Assembly: GCA_003171065.1 (NCBI GenBank)
Contig: PMXQ01000148.1
Coordinates: forward strand, 1 to 39,437
Source of the DNA: Chloroflexota bacterium
GTDB lineage: Bacteria > Chloroflexota > Limnocylindria > Limnocylindrales > CSP1-4
Reading direction: 5' to 3'
Length of the DNA: 39,437 nucleotides
The notes under the pieces: generated by a model
Seen by the model: the letters and a program-made list of their open reading frames with translations, nothing else
Told to the model about the DNA's origin: nothing
Database searches by the model: none
Made by a program: the position numbers and the translations under genes
Shown here: piece by piece, positions 22,900 to 31,219 of the stretch
Layout: each line of letters starts with the position of its first letter
Numbering within the stretch: position 1 is the stretch's first letter

Positions 22900-24018
22900 G
22901 TGAAACTCTCGGTCATGCAGGAGAACCTGGCTCGAGGTCTCCAGGTCGTCAGCCGCGCCGTGCCAACGCGGAGCACCCTGCCCGTGCTGAACAATGTCCT
23001 TCTTCGAACTGAGGACGGCGGCCTGAAGCTGACCGCCACCAACCTTGAGATCGGGATGACCTACTGGGTGCCCGGCAAGATCGAGGTTGGTGGGACAACC
23101 ACAGCGCCGGCCAGGCTTCTCACTGACATCGTCGCCGGATTACCAGCCAACGAGCGAGTCGACCTTGAGCTCCAGGCTCAGGAGACGCTGTACATCCACG
23201 CCGGGCGGTTCGAGACGCGCGTCAAGGGGATCGATGCCGAGGAGTTCCCGGCGATCCCCACCGCCGGAGAGAAGCCGACCACCCGGATCGCCCAGAACGT
23301 CCTGCGCAAGGCACTTACTGAAGTGACCTTCGCTGCGGCGACCGACGAGGCGAGACCGATCCTGACGGGCGTTCTGGCTCGTTTCGAGGGCACACAACTC
23401 ACCCTGGCGGCGGCCGACAACTACCGGATCGCAGTCAAGACAATCACTCTTCTCGACCCCGTCGAGGAGACGAGCATCGTCATCCCGGCCCACTCGCTCG
23501 ATGCCCTGGGCCGGGTTCTGTCGGAAACCGATGACCCGGTCAGCGTCGTGCTCTCGCCGAGCCGCAACCAGATCCTGTTCCATGTCGAAGGGATCGATCT
23601 GGTGAGCCGTCTGATCGACGGGCAGTTCCCCAATTACCAGCAGGTGCTGCCGAAGAGCCATACCACGACCGCGACGGTCGACCGCGACCAGCTCCTCAAG
23701 GCGGTTCGTCTGGCCGGCCTCATCGCCTTCTCGTCGGCCAATATCGTCAAGCTCCACATCGGCAAGGAAGCGGCGACGGGCCTGACGGTGAGCGCCGCAG
23801 CCGACATCGGCGACAACCACAGCGAGGTCGAGGCCCAGGTCGAGGGTGACGGCACCACGATCGCCTTCAACGCCAAGTACCTGGTCGACGTCCTGGCGAA
23901 CGTCCCGGCCGAGCAGTTCTCGATCGAGCTGAACGGGCCTCTCTCGCCCGGTGTCTTCCGGCCGGTCGACGACGCGGACTACGTCCACATCGTCATGCCC
24001 GTCAAGACGACCTCTTAG
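22900..24018 (+). CDS. dnaN: DNA polymerase III beta subunit (sliding clamp)
   Basis: 372 residues from GTG 22900 with AGGGGAG upstream. Forms the ring-shaped dimer that tethers DNA polymerase. Typical start KLSVMQENLARGLQVVSRAVPTRSTLPVLNNVLL, middle domain with TEVTFAAATDEARPILTGVLARFEG, and the C-terminal end FRPVDDADYVHIVMPV (the usual Y-h-h-MP-h-R/K end). Length is normal. It is followed after 24 bases by recF. Confidence 0.97.
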   Translation: MKLSVMQENLARGLQVVSRAVPTRSTLPVLNNVLLRTEDGGLKLTATNLEIGMTYWVPGKIEVGGTTTAPARLLTDIVAGLPANERVDLELQAQETLYIHAGRFETRVKGIDAEEFPAIPTAGEKPTTRIAQNVLRKALTEVTFAAATDEARPILTGVLARFEGTQLTLAAADNYRIAVKTITLLDPVEETSIVIPAHSLDALGRVLSETDDPVSVVLSPSRNQILFHVEGIDLVSRLIDGQFPNYQQVLPKSHTTTATVDRDQLLKAVRLAGLIAFSSANIVKLHIGKEAATGLTVSAAADIGDNHSEVEAQVEGDGTTIAFNAKYLVDVLANVPAEQFSIELNGPLSPGVFRPVDDADYVHIVMPVKTTS

Positions 24019-24042
24019 GAGCGGCAGATCCCCAAGGACCGC

Positions 24043-25269
24043 GTGGTCGCGCCTCGGTCGAGGCCGCCGACGCTGCTTCGCTCTCTTGCTCTCCGGAATC
24101 TCCGGGGCTACGCCTCGCTGGACCTGACACTGGGCCCCGGGCCACAGCTCATCTGGGGCCCGAACGCGGCCGGGAAGACGACCCTGCTCGAGGCCATCGT
24201 GCTGCTGGCGTTGGGCCGCTCCCATCGAACCGGCGCTGATGCCGAGCTGATCCGCTGGGGGACCGACTTTCTGCGGGTCGAGGGGGTGGTGGGGGTCATG
24301 GAGGCGACCGGGGCGCCCGAGGCCGAATCCCCTGAGGCCGAATCCAGGGCGACGGGGGTCGCGCTCGAGGGTTCCCCGCCAGCAGGGGTCGCGCTGGACG
24401 TCACCTTCCAGGCCGGCGGCCGCAAGCAGATCCAGGTGAACGGCGTCCCTCGCCGCCCCGCGGCCCTGGCCGAGCACCTGCGGACCGTTCTCTTCGCCCC
24501 CGAGGACATGCTCCTCGTCGTCGGCCCGCCGACCCTGCGGCGGACGGTGCTCGACCAGCTCGCAGGGCCGCACGATCCGATGTACGGGTCGCATCTCTCC
24601 ACGTATACCCGCGCCCTATCCCAGCGCAACAGCCTGCTCCGGCAGATCCGCGACGGCGAAGCGGACCGCGCCCAGCTGCGCTACTGGGACGAGCCGTTCC
24701 TGGCCTCGGGCGCGGCCATAGTGGTGGCTCGGCTGCGCCTTCTGGAGTTGCTCACAGCGCCTCTGGCGGCCGCTCACCGCGAGATCGCCCCGGCAGAGGA
24801 GCCGTTGTCGCTGGCCTACGCCACAAACGCGCCGCTGCTCCCCGGGGAGTCGCCACGGGACGCGCTGGCCCGCCGGCTGGACGAGACGGCCGAGAAGGAG
24901 GCGTGGAACGGAACGACGCTCGTGGGTCCGCACCGGGACGACCTGGTCTTTCGCATTGGCGCCCGCGACCTCACCACATTCGCCTCGCGCGGCCAGCAGC
25001 GGACGGCCATCCTGGCCCTCAAGCTGGCCGAGCTGGACCTTCTCACAGTTCTCGACGGCCGACCTCCGCTGCTCCTGCTCGACGATGTCTTCAGCGAGCT
25101 GGACCCGCTGCGCCGCGGCCACCTGGTCCGGCGCATCGCCGATCTGCCCCAGGCGCTGGTCACGACGACCGTGCCGGACGATCTGGACCCGGATCTGCGG
25201 CGGCGGGCGTGCGCCTGGCGGGTGGTCGCGGACGTCGAGGGTACGCGGGTCGAGGAGGGCGGGGCTTGA
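24043..25269 (+). CDS. recF: DNA replication and repair protein RecF
   Basis: 408 residues from GTG 24043 (AAGGA upstream). SMC-like ATPase that helps load RecA at gaps. Motifs: LRSLALRNLRGYASLDLTLGPG, Walker A GPNAAGKTT at 39-47, signature region FASRGQQRTAILALKLAE, Walker B LLLLDDVFSELD near 345. About residues 87-120 hold a low-complexity insertion made of repeated EAES and GVAL units between two core strands, which seems to be a local expansion. The stop overlaps a possible TTG start of the next gene (TTGA). Confidence 0.95.
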   Translation: MVAPRSRPPTLLRSLALRNLRGYASLDLTLGPGPQLIWGPNAAGKTTLLEAIVLLALGRSHRTGADAELIRWGTDFLRVEGVVGVMEATGAPEAESPEAESRATGVALEGSPPAGVALDVTFQAGGRKQIQVNGVPRRPAALAEHLRTVLFAPEDMLLVVGPPTLRRTVLDQLAGPHDPMYGSHLSTYTRALSQRNSLLRQIRDGEADRAQLRYWDEPFLASGAAIVVARLRLLELLTAPLAAAHREIAPAEEPLSLAYATNAPLLPGESPRDALARRLDETAEKEAWNGTTLVGPHRDDLVFRIGARDLTTFASRGQQRTAILALKLAELDLLTVLDGRPPLLLLDDVFSELDPLRRGHLVRRIADLPQALVTTTVPDDLDPDLRRRACAWRVVADVEGTRVEEGGA

Positions 25270-25319
25270 GCGGGCAGCGCGGTGACCGGGGCGAGGGCGG
25301 CCGGTCCGAGCGTCGGGGC

Positions 25320-25613
25320 ATGGAGCGACTGGGCGACCTGCTGCCCGACGCGGCCCGCCAGCTCGGCCTCGAAGACGAGCTGGAGCTTGCCGCGGCCATG
25401 ACCGCCTGGCAGAGGATCGTGACCGAACGAATCCCGCCTGCGGTCGGAGCCTGCCGGATCGTGGCCCTGTCACAGGGCGTGGCCACGGTCGAAGTCGACG
25501 AGCCGATCGTGGCTCAGGAACTGCGACTCCGGGCCCCGGAGCTGGTGGCCGCGCTGCGGTCGGCCGTGAGGAGCCCCGTGCGCCAGCTTCGCATCGCGGT
25601 GAGGCACGTATAA
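25320..25613 (+). CDS. dciA: DUF721 protein, DciA-like
   Basis: 97 residues from ATG 25320; TTG 25266, overlapping the recF stop, would add 18 Gly/Arg-rich residues and is a real alternative. The sequence GDLLPDAARQLGLEDELELAAAMTAWQRIVTERIPPAV...VEVDEPIVAQELRLRAPELVAALRSAV matches DUF721, in which the W..iVg...... core and the LR...P.Ll..Ln motif are conserved. DciA supports loading of the replicative helicase DnaB in bacteria lacking DnaC/DnaI; the place after dnaA-dnaN-recF is the typical one. Confidence 0.85.
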   Translation: MERLGDLLPDAARQLGLEDELELAAAMTAWQRIVTERIPPAVGACRIVALSQGVATVEVDEPIVAQELRLRAPELVAALRSAVRSPVRQLRIAVRHV

Positions 25614-25614
25614 T
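25588..25614 (+). promoter_or_regulatory. Candidate promoter overlapping the dciA stop
   Basis: Perfect -10 TATAAT at 25609-25614 includes the dciA TAA. A weak TTCGCA 15 bases upstream is the best -35. It would drive the pseudo-PP2C gene with a leader of about 43 bases. Confidence 0.4.
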
Positions 25615-25663
25615 CGCCAACTGCTGATCCCGGACAGATTCACAGCCGCCGCTAGCAGTCGTC

Positions 25664-27961
25664 ATGACCGTCCGCCTTCAAATGAAGCTTGGCCTCGTGG
25701 CCGAGTCGCAAAGACCGCCCGACTCACCAGACACGGTCCTGGTCGTGGAGCCCAGCATCGGGTCGACGACCCGGACCAAGGGCAACCTCTACCTAGTCGT
25801 AACGGGCGAGGGTGGGGGTGAGCTTCGTTCTGCGACGAACATGGTCGCCGAGCGCGTCCGGCACGAGTACTACTACGATGAGTCGGCCGGAATCACCGTC
25901 TGCCTCAAGAAGGCCATCAGGGCGGCGAACCGCGAGCTACGCGTCACGGAGCGGCTGGTCGCCAGGCAGGGCGAGGGCGGCCCAATCGGAATCGCGCTGG
26001 CCGTGGTTCGGAGCAACGAGCTGTACGTTGCGACCGTGGGACCGGCCGAGGCCTATCTGGTCCGTGAGGCCAGGCTGCTGACTCTGCCCGCGCCCAACCC
26101 GGCCAGCGGACTACCGTGCGAAGACGGCACTGATCCCGAGGTCTGGCACGGCGACCTCCTCGCCGGCGACAGCATCATCCTCATCTGTCCCAACGCCACC
26201 CGCCGGATCGGCCTGGCGCCGATCCAGGACGCCGTTATCCAGCTCCATCCCCAGGTCGCGATCGACCAGATCCACCGCCAGCTGGCCGGCGGAGGACTCG
26301 GCGTGGCCGGTGGTGACGGCATGCTCGCCCTCGAGGCGGACGAGGTGCCGGTCACCCAGAAGAACCAGCCCCTGAAGCCGGTTTGGCCGAGCGACTCGCT
26401 GGCCGGGGTGCCGGAGCACTCGCCGATCCCGATGGCCGACTCGGTCAGCGAGAGCGTGTCGACGGTCCAGCACACGGCCAAGCAGGTCCAACGCACGGCG
26501 GACGGCATGCTCCGCCACAGCGTCTACGGTCTCTTCGACCGGATGCCGCGGCGGCCCGTCCAGCGCGTTCGAGTCACCCCGATCGCCGTCCAGCGCGAGC
26601 GCCAGCGCCGCGTCGCGAGCGCCGTCGTGGGCCTGCTGCTCGTCCTGACGGTCGTGGGCGCCTCGCTCTGGTACCTGGCCGGGACTCGCCACGAGCTGAA
26701 CATCGACCAGCAGAACCGCGACCAGGCCGCCTATTTGCAGGCGCAGAGCGATTGGTTCGCGGTCGCCGGCAATGGCCGGAACCTCCTGGTAAGCGATCCA
26801 TCGACCGCCAAGACGTATCTGGAAGATGCGTACAGGAACCTGCAGATCGCCAAGGAAAGCTACTCCAGCGACGCTCTGGCCGGACTCACCAATGAGATCG
26901 TCGGCGATCTCAACATCTATTACCACGTCAATGTGATCGTCCCGCAGGTCGTCCTCTCATTCGGGAGCGACACGCTGACGGGGCTCGTGCTTGGTCCGGA
27001 CGACGGGGCGTACGTCATCGACCAGACCGACGGAACCGTCTACCGGGTCGATCTGCGCACGCGAGGCAAGGTCGCGGTAGCAGTCGAGGGCGAGCAGCCG
27101 GCGGCCGTGCTGACCGCAGGCATCGCCGTGGGCTCGCCCCGTTTGCTGGCCACTGGCGGCCAGGACGTGCTGATCCTCGACGACGCCAACAACCTGTGGC
27201 GCTGGCGGCCCGCGGCCGGGGCGGCGATCGGGCAGGGCACGCTGGCCCAGGTCCTCGTGCAGGACTCTGGAACATGGGGCTCGAACGTCCGGGCGATGGC
27301 GACCTTCTTGACCAGCTACGACCTGGGCCAGTACTCCCTCTACGTCGTGGTTCCGTCGGCCGGCCAGGTTCTGAAGTATCCGGAGGCGGCCGACGGCACC
27401 GGCTACTACGCTCAGTCCAGGGCGAACTACCTGAACGGCCAGGACCTGAGCGTGTCCCAGGTGGACGACATGTACATCGACGGCAGCGTCTACCTGGCCG
27501 ACGACGGAGTGATCGAGCGGTTCGACTCCGGCACGGAGATTCGGAATTGGACGGCCGACCCGCCGGGCGACGCCATCATGCGGCCCGCGGCTCCCTTCTA
27601 CACGAGGATTTCCGCCGACAACGACAACGCTGACCAGGGCAACCTCTACGCCTACGACGGTGTCGGCCGGCGGATCGTCTCGGTCGCGAAGATCAACGGG
27701 GCGTACGTGCAGGAATTCGTCCTTCCGGGCAACTCGGCCTACTTCTCCACTCTGCAGGCGATGTTCGTTCGGACCGGTCCGAACAGTTCGAACCCGACGC
27801 TCTACTGGATCGAAAGCGGCAATCTGATGAGCGCTCCGCTTGGGACCGGGCCGGCGGCCAGCCCCTCGCCGAGCGGCATGCCGTCGCCCTCGCCGAGCGG
27901 CATGCCGTCGCCCTCGCCGAGCGGCACGCCGGTGCCGACGCCGTCGCCCAAGAAGCGCTGA
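25664..27961 (+). CDS. Degenerate PP2C-like domain, membrane anchor and beta-propeller-like exterior
   Basis: 765 residues. Residues 1-235 follow the PP2C/SpoIIE strand order, but the metal-binding aspartates are gone: the ADGMGG loop is VTGEGGG (46-52), GDSR is GPAE (126-129), the SDG loop after hydrophobic strand IILIC is PNAT (176-179). Then a Ser/Thr-rich juxtamembrane stretch, basic segment, single membrane helix (about 316-338), coiled lead-in (HELNIDQQNRDQAAYLQAQSDW), and from about 410 to 725 repeated 4-stranded segments (LTGLVLGPDDGAYVIDQTDGTVYRVDLRTRGKV, PRLLATGGQDVLILDDANNLWRWRP) of propeller type. C-terminal Ser/Pro repeat tail. Possibly a sensor coupling an external ligand to cytoplasmic signalling, without phosphatase activity. 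Domain order is inferred by eye. Confidence 0.7.
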   Translation: MTVRLQMKLGLVAESQRPPDSPDTVLVVEPSIGSTTRTKGNLYLVVTGEGGGELRSATNMVAERVRHEYYYDESAGITVCLKKAIRAANRELRVTERLVARQGEGGPIGIALAVVRSNELYVATVGPAEAYLVREARLLTLPAPNPASGLPCEDGTDPEVWHGDLLAGDSIILICPNATRRIGLAPIQDAVIQLHPQVAIDQIHRQLAGGGLGVAGGDGMLALEADEVPVTQKNQPLKPVWPSDSLAGVPEHSPIPMADSVSESVSTVQHTAKQVQRTADGMLRHSVYGLFDRMPRRPVQRVRVTPIAVQRERQRRVASAVVGLLLVLTVVGASLWYLAGTRHELNIDQQNRDQAAYLQAQSDWFAVAGNGRNLLVSDPSTAKTYLEDAYRNLQIAKESYSSDALAGLTNEIVGDLNIYYHVNVIVPQVVLSFGSDTLTGLVLGPDDGAYVIDQTDGTVYRVDLRTRGKVAVAVEGEQPAAVLTAGIAVGSPRLLATGGQDVLILDDANNLWRWRPAAGAAIGQGTLAQVLVQDSGTWGSNVRAMATFLTSYDLGQYSLYVVVPSAGQVLKYPEAADGTGYYAQSRANYLNGQDLSVSQVDDMYIDGSVYLADDGVIERFDSGTEIRNWTADPPGDAIMRPAAPFYTRISADNDNADQGNLYAYDGVGRRIVSVAKINGAYVQEFVLPGNSAYFSTLQAMFVRTGPNSSNPTLYWIESGNLMSAPLGTGPAASPSPSGMPSPSPSGMPSPSPSGTPVPTPSPKKR
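27863..27934 (+). repeat. Three 24-bp tandem repeats
   Basis: Unit beginning CCCTCGCCGAGCGGCATGCC; first two copies essentially identical, third diverged. Encodes SPSPSGMP units in the C-terminal tail of the pseudo-PP2C protein. Confidence 0.85.
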
Positions 27962-28016
27962 GAGGCCGCGTCGCAGGCGAGACTCCGGGCCTGGCGCGAG
28001 GGCGGACGGGTAGTGG

Positions 28017-28022
28017 GATAAT
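28017..28022 (+). promoter_or_regulatory. Candidate -10 element of a leaderless DUF151 transcript
   Basis: GATAAT six bases before ATG 28029; no SD and no clear -35. Confidence 0.35.
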
Positions 28023-28028
28023 CCGGCC

Positions 28029-28541
28029 ATGGCAGACTCGCTTGTCGAGGTCGTCGTGGAGAGCGTCCGAGTCCACATGCTTTCCAGCCAGCACGTCGTA
28101 CTCCTCAAGGAGACTGAGCGGGATCGCTATCTGCCGATCTGGATCGGCCCGTGGGAGGCCAACGCCATCGCCACGCGGCTGCAGGGCGTGACTCCCGAGC
28201 GGCCGCTGACCCACGACCTCTTCGTCGCCACCCTGACCGCCCTTGGAGCGAAGCTCCGGCGGGTGATCATCTCCAGCCTGGCAGAGGAGACGTACCACGC
28301 CACGCTCGAGGTGGAGCTGGACGGCCAGACCTTCGAGGTGGACGCCCGACCGTCGGATTCGCTCGCCCTCGCGGTTCGGACCGGAATCCGGATCTTCGCC
28401 TCGGAGGCGGTCCTGGACAAGGCCGGCGTCGAGCCGGACACGCACGTCGACGAGAAGCTCGAGGTCTTCCGCGAGTTCGTCAACTCGCTGGACGTCGATC
28501 TCGAGGAAGGCCACCGCGAGGGTCCGGGCACCACGGAGTAG
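28029..28541 (+). CDS. Bifunctional nuclease family (DUF151/BFN) protein
   Basis: 170 residues. Core DUF151 sequence: VVVESVRVHMLSSQHVVLLKE, RYLPIWIGPWEANAIATRLQG, RPLTHDLFVATLTALGA, YHATLEVELDGQTFEVDARPSDSLALAVRTGIRIFASEAVLDKAG. Plant and bacterial members have been reported to have RNase/DNase activity; the in vivo role is unclear. A short acidic C-terminal tail (LDVDLEEGHREG) replaces the UVR domain found in some relatives. Convergent with the GT2 gene, 48 bases apart. Confidence 0.9.
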   Translation: MADSLVEVVVESVRVHMLSSQHVVLLKETERDRYLPIWIGPWEANAIATRLQGVTPERPLTHDLFVATLTALGAKLRRVIISSLAEETYHATLEVELDGQTFEVDARPSDSLALAVRTGIRIFASEAVLDKAGVEPDTHVDEKLEVFREFVNSLDVDLEEGHREGPGTTE

Positions 28542-28589
28542 TCTCCGGGGGCGCCGACGCCGCGCGCGCCGCGGCAGGGTCGGCCGCCT

Positions 28590-29393
28590 CTAGCCGAGCA
28601 TCGCCTCGCCACGGCGCATGCCCTTCGAACGTCCCAGCCACAGGCGGAGTCGCAGCGACCAGAAGTCGCGCACCGCCCGGAAGACCACGCTGGGCTTCGC
28701 GCCCGTTGGCGAACCGGCCGTCCGCGGATAGTGGGGCACGCCGACCTCGGCGATGCGGCGGCCTTCGAAGCGCAGCTTGATCAGCAGCTCGGCGGTGAAG
28801 AAGGCGCCGCCCGAGGATACCCTGACCGGCTCGAGGGCCTGGCGTTTGAAGAGCTTGCAGGCGCAGTCGATGTCGTGGACGCGGACACCGAAGAAGATTC
28901 GGTTCGAGAGGCGGTAGACGCGGGCATACCAGCGCCGGATCGGGGGGTCGGCGCGCTGAAGGCGGAAGCCCACCACGACGTCCGGAGAGTCGGGCGCGGC
29001 CATCCGCTCCGTCAGGCGGCCGACGTCGATCACCCTGAACTGCCGGTCGCCGTCGATGAAGGCGATCAGGTCGTAGCGCGCGGCTCGGAAGCCGGATCGA
29101 AGCGCGGCCCCGTAGCCCAGGTTGGTGGGGTGATGGACGACACGGAAGACGTCCGGATGGCGCTTCGCCAGGTCGTCGGCGATGGCCGGCGTCCGGTCCT
29201 TCGAGCCGTCATCGACCGCGATCACCTCGAACCTGGCCGCCAACGAGGGCAGCGTCGCCAGCGCCTCGTCTACCAGCGCCTCGAGGTTGGCTTCCTCGTT
29301 GTGGGCAGGAAAGAAGAACGACAGCTCGGTGACCCGGTTGCCGGGCTCCCCGGCAGACGCTCCTGGGTTGTCCATTCGATCAGGTTCGCGCAT
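28590..29393 (-). CDS. GT2 glycosyltransferase, polyprenyl-phosphate-sugar synthase-like
   Basis: 267 residues from ATG 29393, five bases after the stop of the preceding gene. GT-A fold family 2: ELSFFFPAHNEEANLEALVDEAL, VIAVDDGSKDRTPAIAD, LGYGAALRSGFRAARYDLIAFIDGDRQF (DxD-type DGD that binds the metal and nucleotide sugar), and the DPM1-like VHDIDCACKLFKRQ. There is no C-terminal membrane domain, so it resembles soluble/peripheral DPM1 or Ppm1 enzymes that move mannose or glucose onto a polyprenyl phosphate. Such a product would be the donor for the GT-C enzymes encoded beside it. Last gene of the minus operon 33056-28590. Confidence 0.85.
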   Translation of the reverse strand: MREPDRMDNPGASAGEPGNRVTELSFFFPAHNEEANLEALVDEALATLPSLAARFEVIAVDDGSKDRTPAIADDLAKRHPDVFRVVHHPTNLGYGAALRSGFRAARYDLIAFIDGDRQFRVIDVGRLTERMAAPDSPDVVVGFRLQRADPPIRRWYARVYRLSNRIFFGVRVHDIDCACKLFKRQALEPVRVSSGGAFFTAELLIKLRFEGRRIAEVGVPHYPRTAGSPTGAKPSVVFRAVRDFWSLRLRLWLGRSKGMRRGEAMLG

Positions 29394-29398
29394 CGGCT

Positions 29399-31219
29399 TC
29401 ACTTTCGGGCAGTGACCTTGTTGAGAACGTAGGGCTTGCACGGATCTATGACGTAGCGGGTACACAGGGCCGGAATGCCGTCGCCCGTGACCGGATCGCC
29501 GGCATCCGTCCGGATGGTGTAAACGGGCCTCTTGCCAAGGTACTTGTCGAACACGTCCGTGACTTGCTCGACCGTGACGCCGTTCAGGACCCGGTCGCTG
29601 TCATCCACGATCAGGACGTCGGGTCGCAAGCCCTCGACCCGCTGGCCGTACCAGAGGGTCGTAGAGGCCGACCACCAGCTCACGATGACAGCGTTGGCCG
29701 CCACGCCGCCCTGGTCCGGGGGAGCCAGAACGCTCTGCATCCAGGTCGCGTCCTGAGTCTGGTCGGCCTCGCTGACGGCGCCGGGTTCCGATCCGGCCAG
29801 CGCTTGACGCGCGGGCACGACGGCCACGCTCGCGGCCACCAGGACGACGGCAGCGACGATCTCGGCCACCAGGAGCGCTCGACGATTCCAGCCCTCGCCG
29901 TCCCGGGACGAGGTCGGGCGAGGAGCGTCAGCCGAGGGCGCGGCTCCGGCCGTTGCCGGCGGAGCAAGGCTGGGCCCGAGTTTCTTCCGGGCGATCGCCA
30001 CCAGCCATATCCCGAGCCGGAGAACGTCCGCCAGCCCGAGCCCGGCGTAGATGAAGGCTACGAAGAGGGGCACGAGGAAGTACCGGTCGAGCTCCGCATT
30101 GGCATACGAGACGGCGAAGTCGGCCGTCACGGCCGCCGCAAGAATGCTCAGCAAGACGAAACGCGGCCGGCGCGCCAGGCTGGTGCCCAGGCCGATGACG
30201 GCGAGGTAGCCCAGCGCCCCGAGCCAGCCTGCGAGCAGGTCTATCACCGCGGCGTACTTGGCCGGCAGGTCGCCCGACGGGTCGATGAGGCTGCCTCCGA
30301 ACTGCTGAGCCAGAACGACATACTGGAAGCCGGCCCACGTGTCCGGATGCCCGTACACGAGCGGCGCTCCCATCGCCGCCCGGATGGGCAGCTCCAGGTA
30401 CAGGATGACGATCGTCACGGCCAGGACGGCGGCGCAGCGGAGGATCAGCCGCCACTGCAGAACGATGCGCGGCGCCACGGCCAGCACAAAGAGGGCGATC
30501 GCCGGCGGCAGCAGCCACGACAGGCCGTGGTTGGCGAAGGCCACCCCGTAGACGAAGGCAGCGGCCACGAGCCAGCGGTCGGCTGTGCGGCGTCTCTCCT
30601 GGTCGTGGCCCGTCCGCCGACGCTCCCACACGAGCAAGAGGAGGAAGAGCAGCGCCACGAGCGCGAGGTGGAGCATGTGGTAGTCGGCGTGGGTGGCGAT
30701 CTGCCAGAGGAGCGGCGTGGACGTGACGCTGTAGCCATCCGGGAACCCGACCTGCGCCGGCGACAGAGTGGGCATGATCAGGAACAGCAGCCCAGAGGCC
30801 AGGGCGACCCAGCGCATGCTCGTCAGCATCTGGACGATGGCCACCAGTCCCGCCACTGCCCCTGCCGCCAGGATCGCGTTGAGCAGGTTCATACGGTAGG
30901 CCGGGTCGCCGAACGGCAGCAGATGGGAGGCAATGAATCCGAGGATCACGTAGGCCGGATAGCCCGTGGGGTGACCGGTGCCGAGCACCGGCGCGACGGT
31001 CTGGAACTCGGCCGTATCCCAGGCCAGAACGCCGGGCGCCAGGGTGGGAATGACGAGCCAGAGCGTCGCCACGGCTCCAACCAGCGGCGCGAAGGCCGCC
31101 GCCGCCAGAGCGCGATTCAGGCCGGCGCGCGCAAGGCGCTGCCGGATCGCTTCGGTTCGGCGGGAAGGCGCGGTCGCCTCCGGGGAGCTATCGGTCCGCG
31201 GCAGATCGTCACCAGCCAA
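29399..31219 (-). CDS. DUF2723 (TMEM260-like) membrane glycosyltransferase
   Basis: 606 residues from TTG 31219, overlapping the upstream gene by 11 bases. Polytopic, about 12 helices. After helix 1 the acidic motif APGVLAWDTAEFQTVAPVLGTGHPTGYPAYV is diagnostic for DUF2723; the eukaryotic member TMEM260 is a protein O-mannosyltransferase, so a GT-C role with a lipid-linked sugar is likely here. A Pro/Ala/Ser-rich cytoplasmic loop precedes the last helix, followed by an external C-terminal domain (about residues 480-606, DQTQDATWMQSVLAPPDQGG...ALCTRYVIDPCKPYV). Middle gene of the operon. Confidence 0.85.
   Translation of the reverse strand: MAGDDLPRTDSSPEATAPSRRTEAIRQRLARAGLNRALAAAAFAPLVGAVATLWLVIPTLAPGVLAWDTAEFQTVAPVLGTGHPTGYPAYVILGFIASHLLPFGDPAYRMNLLNAILAAGAVAGLVAIVQMLTSMRWVALASGLLFLIMPTLSPAQVGFPDGYSVTSTPLLWQIATHADYHMLHLALVALLFLLLLVWERRRTGHDQERRRTADRWLVAAAFVYGVAFANHGLSWLLPPAIALFVLAVAPRIVLQWRLILRCAAVLAVTIVILYLELPIRAAMGAPLVYGHPDTWAGFQYVVLAQQFGGSLIDPSGDLPAKYAAVIDLLAGWLGALGYLAVIGLGTSLARRPRFVLLSILAAAVTADFAVSYANAELDRYFLVPLFVAFIYAGLGLADVLRLGIWLVAIARKKLGPSLAPPATAGAAPSADAPRPTSSRDGEGWNRRALLVAEIVAAVVLVAASVAVVPARQALAGSEPGAVSEADQTQDATWMQSVLAPPDQGGVAANAVIVSWWSASTTLWYGQRVEGLRPDVLIVDDSDRVLNGVTVEQVTDVFDKYLGKRPVYTIRTDAGDPVTGDGIPALCTRYVIDPCKPYVLNKVTARK

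Noticed and set aside
23140-24594. Minus-strand frame covering dnaN and recF
   Set aside because: Antisense shadow; both plus-strand genes are certain.
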